Positions 55,880-64,000 of a stretch of 64,000 nucleotides of DNA are shown here, one piece after another. The translations under genes were made by a program, and so were the position numbers. The notes under the pieces were generated by a model. The model was not told where the DNA came from and ran no database searches. It saw only the letters and a list, made by a program, of their open reading frames with translations. The DNA is from Marinobacter gelidimuriae (GTDB lineage Bacteria; Pseudomonadota; Gammaproteobacteria; Pseudomonadales; Oleiphilaceae). How positions within the stretch are numbered: the first letter of the stretch is position 1; every line of letters begins with the position of its first letter. The stretch lies in NCBI RefSeq assembly GCF_000372805.1, contig NZ_KB889870.1, positions 154 through 64,153 of the forward strand, read 5' to 3'.

Positions 55880-56604
55880 TATTGATTGCCTCGCAAATCC
55901 AGCGCATCCACCAAACCCGCAGAAAGGGCGATGCCAGTGACGTCTGGCAGCCTGTCTGCCCCTAGCCGTTTCATCACCCGCGCACGATAAAGGTCGATGG
56001 TTTTTACGCCTACCCCCAACTGTTCGGCGATTTCACGGCTGGTGTAGCCTTTGGCCGGCGGTAGAAATACATCGCGCTCGCGACGGGTAAGGGTATCCAG
56101 CAATGCTGTGGTCTGGCTGCTGTCCTGCTGTTGATGGCGGGTCTGTTGCCGCTCCTGCAGTGCCTGCTGCACGCTGTCTAGCAGCAACTGCTCGTTAAAC
56201 GGCTTTTCAATAAAATCAAAGGCGCCGGATTTGAACGCGCGCACCACAATGGGCACATCGGCGTTCAACCCCGGCCCTTGGTCCGTCACTTCGACCAGGG
56301 TTTCGCCCAGATTGTTCACCCGAATGGTCACGATGATGGCCGATTCGGAGCTGGTATCAACACGGGCCTCCACATTCGCTTCGATGGCGTTGCGCACCAG
56401 GTTGATGAGCACCTGCTCTAGCAGTACCGGGTCGGCCATCGCGCCGGAATGGTCAGCCGCATTGGGCGACTCATCAATCGCTTCAACCAGATTTTTCATG
56501 GCCGGATTCATACTCAGCGTGCGGCTTTTGTGGTCAACAATCAGCAGTGGTTGCGGATCGGTGGCGGCAAAGCCCATTGATAAGTCAAAGCAATTTGCGT
56601 TCAT
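55879..56604 (-). pseudogene. FixL/FixJ-type two-component chimera, in frame
   Basis: 241 residues joining pieces of a sensor kinase and its response regulator. Residues 1-45 resemble a PAS fragment (GFAATDPQPLLIVDHKSRTL). Residues 58-113 are the first half of a kinase ATPase domain (LLEQVLINLVRNAIEANVEA, VTDQGPGL). Residues 116-150 are the last part of a receiver domain (RAFKSGAFDFIEKPFNEQLL), without the phosphorylated Asp. Residues 172-225 are a LuxR-type helix-turn-helix (LTRRERDV, YTSREIAEQLGVGVKTIDLY). The kinase His and receiver Asp are both absent. It is either a dead remnant or an unregulated DNA-binding protein. Confidence 0.75.
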
Positions 56605-56634
56605 GGCAAGCAGATCTTCGATATGCGGTCAATT

Positions 56635-56654
56635 TTATAGTATTTTTACTATAA
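56635..56654 (+). promoter_or_regulatory. Inverted repeat in the chimera/synthetase intergenic region
   Basis: Perfect 8-bp arms TTATAGTA and TACTATAA with TTTT between. It is in the A+T-rich divergent promoter region of the FixL/FixJ chimera and the acyl-CoA synthetase. A half-similar TTTATAGTAAG follows at about 56669. Probably a regulator site; which one is unknown. Confidence 0.4.
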
Positions 56655-56785
56655 TACGTTGGTGCAATTTATAGTAAGACTTCTATTTAATACTATTTGT
56701 TCAGCTGTAAATTATAACTAATTTGGTGATTCGTCAGAATATACCAAGCAAAACAGCGTTATGCCTACCTATAGGACCACACAGA

Positions 56786-58414
56786 ATGACTTCGATCTAC
56801 GACCAGGGCCTTACGCCCGTTGATGCCAATTACGCCGTTCAAACACCTATCGATTTTATCACTCGCACCGCCAGTGTTTATCCGGATTATCCTGCGATTA
56901 TTCACGGTGCCATTCGCCGAACCTGGGCCGAGACCCACGAGCGCAGTTTGCGCCTGGCGTCGGCGCTGGTCGGCCGCGGCATCAAAAAAGGCGATACCGT
57001 CGCCGTCATGCTGCCCAATATTCCAGCCATGGTCGAGTGTCATTTTGGTGTGCCCATGACCGGCGCCGTCATGAACGCCCTGAACGTTCGGCTAGATGCC
57101 GAAGTGATTGCCTTCATGCTTGAGCACGCAGAAGCCAAAGTCATCCTGGTTGATCGCGAATTTGGCGAAGTGATTCTGGACGCCGTCAGCCGTTTGGACA
57201 AAAAGCCGCTGATAATTGATGTAGACGACCCTGAATACGGTGAAGGCGTTAAGGTCAGCGATCTGGATTACGAAGCCTTTTTGCAAGAAGGCGACCCCGA
57301 GTACCAGTGGGATATGCCGACTGATGAATGGGACGCCATTTCCCTGAACTACACCTCTGGCACCACTGGCAACCCTAAAGGGGTGGTGTATCACCACCGT
57401 GGGGCCTACTTGAATTCACTGGGTAATACTGCGGTATGGTCTATGGCCATGCATCCGGTGTACCTGTGGACCCTGCCGATGTTCCACTGCAACGGCTGGT
57501 GTTTCCCCTGGACCATCACCGCCATGGCCGGTACCCACGTGTGCCTGCGCCGGGTTGATCCGGAAAAGATTCTGCAACTGATTCGCGAGCACCGCGTTAC
57601 CCATATGTGCGGCGCCCCGATTGTGCTGAACGCCTTGTTGAACGTGCCGCCTGCATCCAAAGCCGGTATTGATCACGTTGTGAAGGCCATGGTTGCCGGT
57701 GCTCCGCCTCCCGCCCAGGTTATTGGTGCAGTAGAAGAAATGGGCATCGCGTTGACCCACACCTACGGCCTGACCGAAGTATACGGCCCTGTGACCGTCT
57801 GTGCCTGGAAAGATCGTTGGAACGATCTGCCGCTGGAAGAGCGCGCTGCCATCAAATCCCGCCAGGGCGTTCGTTACCACACCCTGGGCGGCACCATGAT
57901 TGCAGACCCGGGCACCATGAAGCCGACGCCGAAAGACGGCAAAACCATTGGTGAAATCTTCCTGCGCGGTAACACCGTGATGAAGGGCTACCTGAAGAGC
58001 CCGAAAGCCACCGAAGAAGCCTTCCGCGGCGGCTGGTTCCACACCGGCGACCTGGCCGTTTGGCACGAAGACGGTTACATGGAAATCAAGGACCGCCTGA
58101 AAGACATCATTATTTCCGGCGGCGAGAACATTTCCACCATTGAAATTGAAGACGTTCTTTACCGTCACCCGGCGGTTCTGGAGGCAGCCGTTGTTGCCCG
58201 CCCGGATGAAAAGTGGGGCGAAACACCCTGCGCCTTTGTGACTCTAAAGCCCGACGCCGGCAACGTGACCGAAGCAGAAATGATCGACTTCTGCCGTAAG
58301 CACATGGCCCGTTTCAAAGTTCCGAAAACCGTGGTGTTTTCGGACCTGCCGAAAACCTCGACCGGCAAGGTCCAGAAATTCCTGCTGCGCGACCAGGCTA
58401 AGGAAATCAAGTAG
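56786..58414 (+). CDS. Acyl-CoA synthetase (DmdB/medium-chain type)
   Basis: AMP-forming acyl-CoA ligase, 542 residues. P-loop LNYTSGTTGNPKGVVYHHRG; MFHCNGWCFPW and THTYGLTEVYGP are typical of the group that includes 3-methylmercaptopropionate-CoA ligase and medium-chain synthetases. GWFHTGDLAV, KDRLKDIIISGGENIS and the C-terminal Lys in KTSTGKVQKF complete the set. The start is ATG 56786 with AGGA upstream; the open frame upstream has no good ribosome site. A UUCG-capped hairpin follows the gene. Confidence 0.88.
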   Translation: MTSIYDQGLTPVDANYAVQTPIDFITRTASVYPDYPAIIHGAIRRTWAETHERSLRLASALVGRGIKKGDTVAVMLPNIPAMVECHFGVPMTGAVMNALNVRLDAEVIAFMLEHAEAKVILVDREFGEVILDAVSRLDKKPLIIDVDDPEYGEGVKVSDLDYEAFLQEGDPEYQWDMPTDEWDAISLNYTSGTTGNPKGVVYHHRGAYLNSLGNTAVWSMAMHPVYLWTLPMFHCNGWCFPWTITAMAGTHVCLRRVDPEKILQLIREHRVTHMCGAPIVLNALLNVPPASKAGIDHVVKAMVAGAPPPAQVIGAVEEMGIALTHTYGLTEVYGPVTVCAWKDRWNDLPLEERAAIKSRQGVRYHTLGGTMIADPGTMKPTPKDGKTIGEIFLRGNTVMKGYLKSPKATEEAFRGGWFHTGDLAVWHEDGYMEIKDRLKDIIISGGENISTIEIEDVLYRHPAVLEAAVVARPDEKWGETPCAFVTLKPDAGNVTEAEMIDFCRKHMARFKVPKTVVFSDLPKTSTGKVQKFLLRDQAKEIK

Positions 58415-58468
58415 CTGGAAAGCGCCTTGCAGGGACTTATACAAGAGCACACACAAGAACAACATTAC

Positions 58469-58484
58469 ACCCGGTTCGCCGGGT
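58469..58484 (+). repeat. UUCG-capped hairpin after the synthetase gene
   Basis: ACCCGG-TTCG-CCGGGT forms a very stable small hairpin 55 bases after the stop. No T-run follows, so it is more likely an mRNA stabiliser than a terminator. Confidence 0.5.
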
Positions 58485-58490
58485 ATTCCC

Positions 58491-58802
58491 GTGGTGCTGC
58501 TGTTCTTGAGCGACTATGAGCCCGGCCCTGAAGCTATTCAGGCGCTGTCGCTGACCCTGCTGCTGACCGGTTACATCTGTTTGATGGTGGGCCTGGAGCA
58601 GCTAGAGAACAACACCGAACGCGGCATTGCCGGCACCATGGGTGTGGTGCTTGCGGTATACGGCGCGGGCTGGGGCCTGGCCACCGGAGCGGTGCTCTAC
58701 TTCCTGATTGAGCGCACAAAGCTGCTGGGCTTCACGCCGGATCCAGATTCCCCGGGTGCCGATGATGTGATCGTTAAGCCGGAAACCAAACCAAAAAGCT
58801 AA
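58491..58802 (+). CDS. Small membrane protein of unknown function
   Basis: 103 residues with two likely helices (ALSLTLLLTGYICLMVGLEQ and GTMGVVLAVYGAGWGLATGAVLYFLI) and a polar acidic C-terminus. The start is a GTG at 58491 with no clear ribosome site, six bases after a hairpin, so the N-terminus may be wrong or expression weak. A terminator follows. I do not recognise the family. Confidence 0.5.
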   Translation: MVLLFLSDYEPGPEAIQALSLTLLLTGYICLMVGLEQLENNTERGIAGTMGVVLAVYGAGWGLATGAVLYFLIERTKLLGFTPDPDSPGADDVIVKPETKPKS

Positions 58803-58857
58803 AGAACTCTGCTGACCGGGGTCACAAGGCCCCGGCGGCAAAACGATGTGTGTCCTT

Positions 58858-58884
58858 GGGAGGCCTTAGTGCCTCTCTTTTTTG
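58858..58884 (+). terminator. Terminator after the small membrane protein
   Basis: GAGGC, six bases, GCCTC, then TCTTTTTT on the plus strand. A classic short intrinsic terminator, 56 bases after the stop codon. Confidence 0.7.
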
Positions 58885-58910
58885 TGTCTGAAAAACGCGA
58901 TTGCCAGGCA

Positions 58911-58941
58911 TAAAAAAGCCGGCGGTTAGCCGGCTGTTTTC
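58911..58941 (-). terminator. Bidirectional terminator after fdxA
   Basis: AGCCGGC, five bases, GCCGGCT, with a run of A on the left and T on the right, so it can act on both strands. On the minus strand it follows fdxA by about 60 bases and ends in six T. Confidence 0.8.
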
Positions 58942-58997
58942 TATCGCACTGATGGTTTCTATCTTGCGCGTATCTGCTTTCGGATGAGGTAGAAGTG

Positions 58998-59321
58998 TTA
59001 CTTCTCCAGATACTGAAGCTTGTCGGGCACGCCGTCCCATTCTGCAGCGTCAGGCAACGCCTCTTTCTTCTCTGTGATATTAGGCCATTTTCCGGCCAGA
59101 TCTGCGTTCAGTTCGATAAACACTTTTTGGTCGGCAGGCAGCTCGTCTTCCGAGAAAATAGCCTCAACCGGGCATTCGGGCTCGCACAGGGCGCAGTCGA
59201 TGCACTCGTCAGGGTCAATCACCAAAAAGTTCGGGCCCTCGTAGAAGCAATCTACCGGGCAAACTTCCACACAGTCGGTGTGTTTGCACTTGATGCAGTT
59301 ATCAGTAACGATAAACGTCAT
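58998..59321 (-). CDS. fdxA: 7Fe ferredoxin FdxA
   Basis: A small electron carrier with one [3Fe-4S] and one [4Fe-4S] cluster, 107 residues. The cluster cysteines are visible: C9, C17, C21 and C25 in the first half and C40, C43, C46, C50 in [14 protein letters not shown]. The long C-terminal extension (about 57-107) is typical of Azotobacter-type ferredoxin I. AGGAATATAAAC precedes the ATG. Position beside mutS is usual in Pseudomonas and Marinobacter. Confidence 0.95.
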   Translation of the reverse strand: MTFIVTDNCIKCKHTDCVEVCPVDCFYEGPNFLVIDPDECIDCALCEPECPVEAIFSEDELPADQKVFIELNADLAGKWPNITEKKEALPDAAEWDGVPDKLQYLEK

Positions 59322-59485
59322 GTTTATATTCCTGGTTGGCTGGTCTGTCTCATCAGGAGCTTAGAATGCGGGCTCCCGAGATTATAGTTTGATGCGCGAT
59401 ATTGTAGGGAGCCACTACTCTGGTCGCAAGCATCCGTATTCTATAACGTTATACTGACATCAATTTATACGCACTTTTTTTGCCA

Positions 59486-62113
59486 CTACTTTTCAAGTCG
59501 CTGTTTCAGCTGATACAGCTGTTCGAGCGCCTGGCGCGGAGTCATGTCATCCAGGTCGAGCGCGCTCACCGCTAGCTCTAACGCGCTGGGCTCCAGCCTG
59601 GCGAACATATCCCCCTGAAACGCAGTTGAATCCGCAATAGCCGTCGCCCGTCGCGTCACTTTTTGCGGCAACCCGTTGGTTGGGCGTTTTGCATCGGGCG
59701 TTGCATTGGCGCCTTCCAGGTTCGCCAGTTGGGCTTTGGCATTGCGGATAACCTCCACCGGCACGCCGGCCAGTTTGGCCACCTGCAAGCCGTAGCTCTG
59801 GCTGGCAGGGCCTTCGTGTACGTTGTGCAGAAACACAATGCTGTCATCGTGCTCGGTTGCGGTCAGGTGGACGTTAACGGCATGTTCCAGTTCATCCGCG
59901 AGCTGGGTCAGCTCAAAATAGTGGGTGGCAAAAAGCGTGTAGCACAGAATGTCCCGCGCCAAATGCTCGGCCGTGGCCCAGGCCAGCGACAAACCATCAA
60001 AGGTGCTGGTGCCGCGGCCTACTTCATCCATCAGCACCAGGCTGTGTTCGGTGGCGTTGTGCAGAATGTTGGCGGTTTCGGTCATCTCCACCATAAACGT
60101 GGAGCGCCCGCCGGCAATGTCGTCAGACGATCCCATGCGGGTGAATATGCGGTCTACCGGCCCAAGCACCGCGCTGTTAGCCGGCACAAAGCTACCGGTA
60201 TAAGCTAGCAAAGCAATCAGCGCCACCTGGCGCATATAGGTGGATTTACCCCCCATGTTGGGGCCGGTAATCACCAGCATGCGGCGTTTGGCGTCTATCA
60301 GCAGGTTGTTGGGCACGAACGGATCGTCTAATAGCTGTTCTACCACCGGGTGTCGGCCTTCTTCAATCTGCAGGCCGGGCTGATCGCTGAACTGCGGGGC
60401 GCACAGGCGCAAACTGGTGGCGCTCTCGGCAAAGTTGCTTAGCACGTCCAGCTCGGCTAGCGCCTGAGCGGCATCTTGCAGCGGTGCAAGTTCTGCCGCG
60501 ACCGTCTCCAGAACCTCATCCCACAGGGCCTTTTCCCGGGCCAGGGCACGACTTTTGGCGCTTAGGGCCTTGTCTTCAAACTCTTTTAGTTCCGGGGTAA
60601 TAAAACGCTCGGCGTTTTTCAGGGTTTGCCGGCGAATATAATCCGCAGGCGCCTGGGCCGATTGTAAGCGGCTGATTTCAATGTAATAGCCATGTACCCG
60701 GTTGTAGCCCACTTTCAGGGTACTGATGCCAGTACGCTGTTTTTCGCGGGTTTCCACGTCCAACAGATATTGGCCGGCGTTTTCGCTGATGTTGCGCAAG
60801 TCGTCCAGTTCGGCGTCAAACCCGTCTGCAATCACCCCGCCTTCGCGAATCACTACCGGTGGGTTATCAATGATTGCCCGGCCCAGCAAATCCGCTAACT
60901 GCGGATATTCGCCGATATTCGTGGCGAGTTCGCCGACGTGGTTGGAATCAACCGCGGCCATGGCTTTTTGCAAATCGGGTAATACGGCAAACGCATCCCG
61001 CAGCCGTGCCAGGTCACGGGGCCGCGCTGAGCGCAGCGCGACGCGAGCCAGAATGCGTTCTATATCGCCAATGGTTTTCAGCTGGTCGTGAATCGGCTCA
61101 TAGTCAAAATCTTTCAATAGTGCACTGACCGCCTGCTGGCGCTGGCGTACTACCGCCACATCGCGTAGCGGACGGTTCAACCAGCGCCGCAGCTGGCGCC
61201 CACCCATGGCGGTGGCGGTGCGGTCCATCACCCAGGCCAAAGTGTACTGGGTGCCACCCATCAGGTTGGTGTCAATTTCCAGGTTGCGACGGCTGGCAGC
61301 GTCCAGAATGACCGCGTCTTCGCGGCGCTCGCGGCTGAGTTTGCGAATGTGGGGCAGGGCGGTGCGCTGGGTTTCCCGTGCGTATTGCAGCAGGCAACCG
61401 GCGGCGCACACGGCTAAGTGCATATCTTCACAGCCAAAACCGGTCAGGTCGCGCACCTGCAATTGCTGGGTAATCACCCGTCGCGCGGTATCGGGTTCGA
61501 ACAGCCAGGGCCCCTGGCGACGAATGCCGGTAAAACCTTCCAGCAAATCGGTAAAAGGAAAGTCTTCGCTGATCAAAATTTCCGCCGGACGCAGCCGTTG
61601 CAGTTCGCCTTGCAGGGCTTCAGGGCTGTTCAGCTCTGACACTGCGAAGCGGCCACTGGAAATATCCAGAGAGGAAAAACCGAAGTGCTGCTTATGGTGA
61701 TAAATCGCCACCAGCAGGTTGTCACGGCGGTCTTCCAGGTAGGCGTCGTCGCTGAGGGTGCCGGGGGTGACAATGCGCACCACTTGGCGATCGACCGGGC
61801 CTTTGCTGGTGGCCGGGTCACCCATCTGCTCGCAAATTGCAATAGATTGACCTGCGCGCACCAGGCGGGCAATGTAACCCTCAGCCGCATGGTAAGGAAT
61901 GCCCGCCATGGGAATCGGATTGCCCCCTGACTGGCCGCGGGCGGTCAGGGTGATATCCATCAGTTCCGAGGCTTTTTTGGCGTCGTCATAAAACAGCTCG
62001 TAAAAATCCCCCATGCGGTAGAACACCAGCTCATTGGGATGCTGGCCCTTTATTTTCAGGTACTGCTGCATCATGGGCGTGATTTTTGGACTTTCGGTGT
62101 GCGCTGCTGACAT
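59486..62113 (-). CDS. mutS: DNA mismatch repair protein MutS
   Basis: Recognises mispaired bases and starts repair with MutL. 875 residues from ATG 62113 ([19 protein letters not shown]); the longer frame is an unlikely extension. The mismatch-binding Phe-Glu is in [13 protein letters not shown]. The ATPase has Walker [37 protein letters not shown], and the helix-turn-helix near [15 protein letters not shown]. The C-terminal dimerisation segment ([14 protein letters not shown]) is present. Complete and probably functional. Confidence 0.97.
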   Translation of the reverse strand: MSAAHTESPKITPMMQQYLKIKGQHPNELVFYRMGDFYELFYDDAKKASELMDITLTARGQSGGNPIPMAGIPYHAAEGYIARLVRAGQSIAICEQMGDPATSKGPVDRQVVRIVTPGTLSDDAYLEDRRDNLLVAIYHHKQHFGFSSLDISSGRFAVSELNSPEALQGELQRLRPAEILISEDFPFTDLLEGFTGIRRQGPWLFEPDTARRVITQQLQVRDLTGFGCEDMHLAVCAAGCLLQYARETQRTALPHIRKLSRERREDAVILDAASRRNLEIDTNLMGGTQYTLAWVMDRTATAMGGRQLRRWLNRPLRDVAVVRQRQQAVSALLKDFDYEPIHDQLKTIGDIERILARVALRSARPRDLARLRDAFAVLPDLQKAMAAVDSNHVGELATNIGEYPQLADLLGRAIIDNPPVVIREGGVIADGFDAELDDLRNISENAGQYLLDVETREKQRTGISTLKVGYNRVHGYYIEISRLQSAQAPADYIRRQTLKNAERFITPELKEFEDKALSAKSRALAREKALWDEVLETVAAELAPLQDAAQALAELDVLSNFAESATSLRLCAPQFSDQPGLQIEEGRHPVVEQLLDDPFVPNNLLIDAKRRMLVITGPNMGGKSTYMRQVALIALLAYTGSFVPANSAVLGPVDRIFTRMGSSDDIAGGRSTFMVEMTETANILHNATEHSLVLMDEVGRGTSTFDGLSLAWATAEHLARDILCYTLFATHYFELTQLADELEHAVNVHLTATEHDDSIVFLHNVHEGPASQSYGLQVAKLAGVPVEVIRNAKAQLANLEGANATPDAKRPTNGLPQKVTRRATAIADSTAFQGDMFARLEPSALELAVSALDLDDMTPRQALEQLYQLKQRLEK

Positions 62114-62204
62114 GGGACATCCGCGATGGCTGTTTTGAGGAACGGGCGGTGGATTGTAGAAAATTACACCGCAGGATGAAACGTGGATTACAAATGAGGT
62201 CACC

Positions 62205-62708
62205 ATGCCCGATATCACTGATGAATACATCCGCCAGCAGGCGGCAGAACTGGGTAGCGTATTAACCCGCGCCGGCGCCATGCTGGTGACGGCAGAAAGC
62301 TGCACCGGCGGCTGGGTGGCCAAGGCCATGACCGACCAGGCTGGCTCTTCGGCCTACGTCACGGGTGGGCTGGTTACCTACAGCAACCACGCTAAACACG
62401 CGTTGCTGGGTGTCAGTGAACAGGCCCTGGCGGAACACGGCGCGGTGAGCGAGCCGGTGGTGCGGCAGATGGTCGCCGGAGCGCTGCGAGCGTCGGGTGC
62501 AAGCGTCGCCGTTTCAATCAGCGGCGTTGCCGGGCCTGGCGGCGGCAGCGACGCCAAGCCGGTAGGAACGGTGTGGTTCGCCTGGGGCAGCGCTGAGAAT
62601 ATCAGCACCGGTTTGAAGCATTTTGACGGCGATCGCGACCAGGTGCGGCGCCAGGCTGTGATCTTTGCGATTAAAAGTGTGTGCCGTTTCTTGTCGAGTG
62701 ATATCTGA
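62205..62708 (+). CDS. pncC: Nicotinamide-nucleotide amidase PncC (CinA C-terminal)
   Basis: Deamidates nicotinamide mononucleotide for NAD recycling. 167 residues, the C-terminal CinA domain only. Motifs are [40 protein letters not shown] and [28 protein letters not shown] precedes the ATG. Located between mutS and recA, divergent from mutS by 91 bases, as in many gammaproteobacteria. Confidence 0.95.
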   Translation: MPDITDEYIRQQAAELGSVLTRAGAMLVTAESCTGGWVAKAMTDQAGSSAYVTGGLVTYSNHAKHALLGVSEQALAEHGAVSEPVVRQMVAGALRASGASVAVSISGVAGPGGGSDAKPVGTVWFAWGSAENISTGLKHFDGDRDQVRRQAVIFAIKSVCRFLSSDI

Positions 62709-62771
62709 CTTGCAATGGCTAAAAAATCCCCTACACAAGGGTTGGTCTGCTTCGTCTAATGTGGTTTAATG

Positions 62772-62787
62772 CTGGTTAAATATACAG
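62772..62787 (+). promoter_or_regulatory. LexA (SOS) box upstream of recA
   Basis: CTG-N10-CAG with an A+T-rich centre (GTTAAATATA) fits the gammaproteobacterial LexA site. It lies 109 bases before the recA start, so recA is probably induced by DNA damage. Confidence 0.85.
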
Positions 62788-62895
62788 TAATGTGCCGGAG
62801 CAGCCAGTTCCCAAATTCAGATTAGCGCATTACATTACCGGCGCACCATATCAGCGCACTATTCTAACGCACCATTTTGAAGAAGGTTCGTACCT

Positions 62896-64000
62896 ATGGA
62901 AGACAACCGCAAGAAAGCTTTGTCCGCCGCCCTGACCCAGATTGAACGCCAGTTTGGTAAAGGCGCCATCATGAAGATGGGCGACCACCCCCGTGAGGCA
63001 ATCCCGTCCGTTTCCACCGGTTCTCTTGGTCTGGACGTTGCTCTTGGCATTGGTGGCCTGCCTTATGGCCGGGTTTGTGAAATCTACGGCCCTGAAAGCT
63101 CTGGTAAAACTACGCTGGCTTTGCAGGTTATTGCCGAAGCCCAGAAGCAGGGCAAAACGTGTGCTTTTGTTGATGCTGAGCACGCCCTTGATCCTCAGTA
63201 TGCTGAAAAGCTGGGCGTGAACGTTGATGAGCTGCTGGTTTCCCAGCCCGACACCGGTGAGCAGGCGTTAGAAATCTGCGACATGCTGGTGCGCTCTAAC
63301 GCGGTGGATGTCATCATCGTGGACTCCGTTGCCGCATTGACGCCAAAAGCTGAAATTGAAGGCGAAATGGGCGACTCCCATGTTGGTCTTCAGGCCCGCC
63401 TGATGTCACAGGCTCTGCGCAAACTGAATGGCAACGTCAAGAATGCCAACGTCCTGCTGATTTTCATCAACCAGATCCGCATGAAAATAGGCGTGATGTT
63501 CGGCAGTCCCGAAACCACCACCGGCGGCAATGCGTTGAAATTCTACGCCTCTGTGCGTCTGGATATCCGCCGTATTGGCGCAGTGAAAGACGGCGACGAA
63601 GTGACCGGTAACGAAACCCGGGTGAAAGTGGTTAAAAACAAAGTGGCACCGCCGTTCCGCCAGGCCGAATTCCAGATTTTGTACGGCAAGGGCATTTACC
63701 GCATGGCCGAAGTGGTGGACATGGGTGTAAAGGAAGGCTTTGTGGATAAGGCTGGCGCCTGGTACGCATATAACGGTGACAAAATTGGCCAAGGCAAAGC
63801 CAACGCCTGCAAATTCCTGGAAGAAAACCTGGAAATGGCGAAAGAAATTGAAGCCAAAGTGCGCGACAAGCTGATGCCCAAGCCAGAGAAAAAAGACGCG
63901 GCAAAAGATGCAGGGAAAGATGCAGGGAAAAATGCAGGGAAAGATGTAGGGAAAAATGCAGGAAAGGATTCAGGAAAGGATGCAGCAGTGGCGCCTGCAG
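62896..64000 (+). CDS. recA: Recombinase RecA (3' end outside window)
   Basis: Forms filaments on single-stranded DNA, drives homologous pairing, and triggers LexA cleavage. ATG 62896 has AAGAAGG upstream. The first 330 or so residues are a normal RecA: Walker [45 protein letters not shown] (Walker B), [38 protein letters not shown] (L2). Instead of a short acidic end, the C-terminus runs into repeated GK(D/N)A units (63910-63981) and continues past the window edge. Confidence 0.97.
   Translation, partial: MEDNRKKALSAALTQIERQFGKGAIMKMGDHPREAIPSVSTGSLGLDVALGIGGLPYGRVCEIYGPESSGKTTLALQVIAEAQKQGKTCAFVDAEHALDPQYAEKLGVNVDELLVSQPDTGEQALEICDMLVRSNAVDVIIVDSVAALTPKAEIEGEMGDSHVGLQARLMSQALRKLNGNVKNANVLLIFINQIRMKIGVMFGSPETTTGGNALKFYASVRLDIRRIGAVKDGDEVTGNETRVKVVKNKVAPPFRQAEFQILYGKGIYRMAEVVDMGVKEGFVDKAGAWYAYNGDKIGQGKANACKFLEENLEMAKEIEAKVRDKLMPKPEKKDAAKDAGKDAGKNAGKDVGKNAGKDSGKDAAVAPA
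63910..63981 (+). repeat. 12-base tandem repeat in the recA 3' end
   Basis: Six imperfect units of GCAGGGAAAGAT encode Ala-Gly-Lys-Asp/Asn repeats. Units differ by single bases, so they have existed for some time. Copy number could change without breaking the frame. Confidence 0.8.

Noticed and set aside
62114..62329. 72-residue N-terminal extension of MutS
   Set aside because: It overlaps the divergent pncC start region, and the family begins at [19 protein letters not shown].
63901..64000. CRISPR-like or satellite array
   Set aside because: The repeats are contiguous 12-base units within the recA frame, without spacers.

Overview
The window looks like chromosome of a marine gammaproteobacterium, most likely Marinobacter or a close relative. 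This is inferred from moderately high G+C, the block mutS - fdxA - pncC - recA, and large gene sets for branched-chain amino acid and acyl-CoA catabolism. No tRNA, rRNA, CRISPR array or prophage was recognised. One partial insertion sequence enters from the left edge.

Left part (1-18.7 kb). The 3' end of an IS200/IS605-type element (tnpB plus right-end hairpin) lies next to a relic of the gene it interrupts. Then comes a stretch of broken genes (1.68-3.62 kb): a LysR regulator, an acyl-CoA dehydrogenase, a histidine phosphatase, a short-chain dehydrogenase and an unknown gene, all cut short and joined to one another. Intact housekeeping and accessory genes follow: dacB, a GFA-family protein, yjdM, a copper chaperone, an ArgO-like exporter, arfB, an esterase, short-chain dehydrogenases, rluF, a methyltransferase, an EamA transporter, a glutamine amidotransferase and a YebC paralogue. 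A GGDEF/EAL gene among them is broken by a frameshift and a stop codon.

Middle part (17.9-46.5 kb). This is a branched-chain catabolic region. An AraC-type regulator diverges from a valine operon (mmsA, isobutyryl-CoA dehydrogenase, enoyl-CoA hydratase, 3-hydroxyisobutyryl-CoA hydrolase, mmsB). Next are an acyl-CoA synthetase, a thioesterase and a five-gene Liv-type ABC transporter. A leucine/isovalerate operon on the minus strand (liuR-liuA-liuB-liuC-liuD-liuE, an AhpD-like protein, an acyl-CoA synthetase) diverges from an isoleucine-type operon (dehydrogenase, acyl-CoA dehydrogenase, thiolase). Palindromes related to TTTAC-N6-GTAAA lie before the synthetase gene and between liuR and the isoleucine operon. 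A related palindrome lies before the transporter. This suggests one LiuR regulon.

Right part (46.5-64 kb). ilvG-ilvM (acetolactate synthase) is preceded by a clear attenuator with a Val/Leu-rich leader peptide. Then come djlA, an MgtC-type membrane protein, a SulP transporter with a universal stress protein, a BaiN-like flavoprotein, an acyl-CoA synthetase, fdxA, mutS, pncC and the start of recA, which has a LexA box and a repetitive tail.

The most unusual theme is recurrent internal deletion. Fragments of normally separate or much longer genes are joined, often in frame: an RND fusion-protein/permease chimera, a FixL/FixJ chimera, a retinol-saturase-like remnant and a PotF/PotI remnant. Several lie beside copies of a REP-like palindrome. 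The window also has a cloverleaf-like repeat inside the liu operon.
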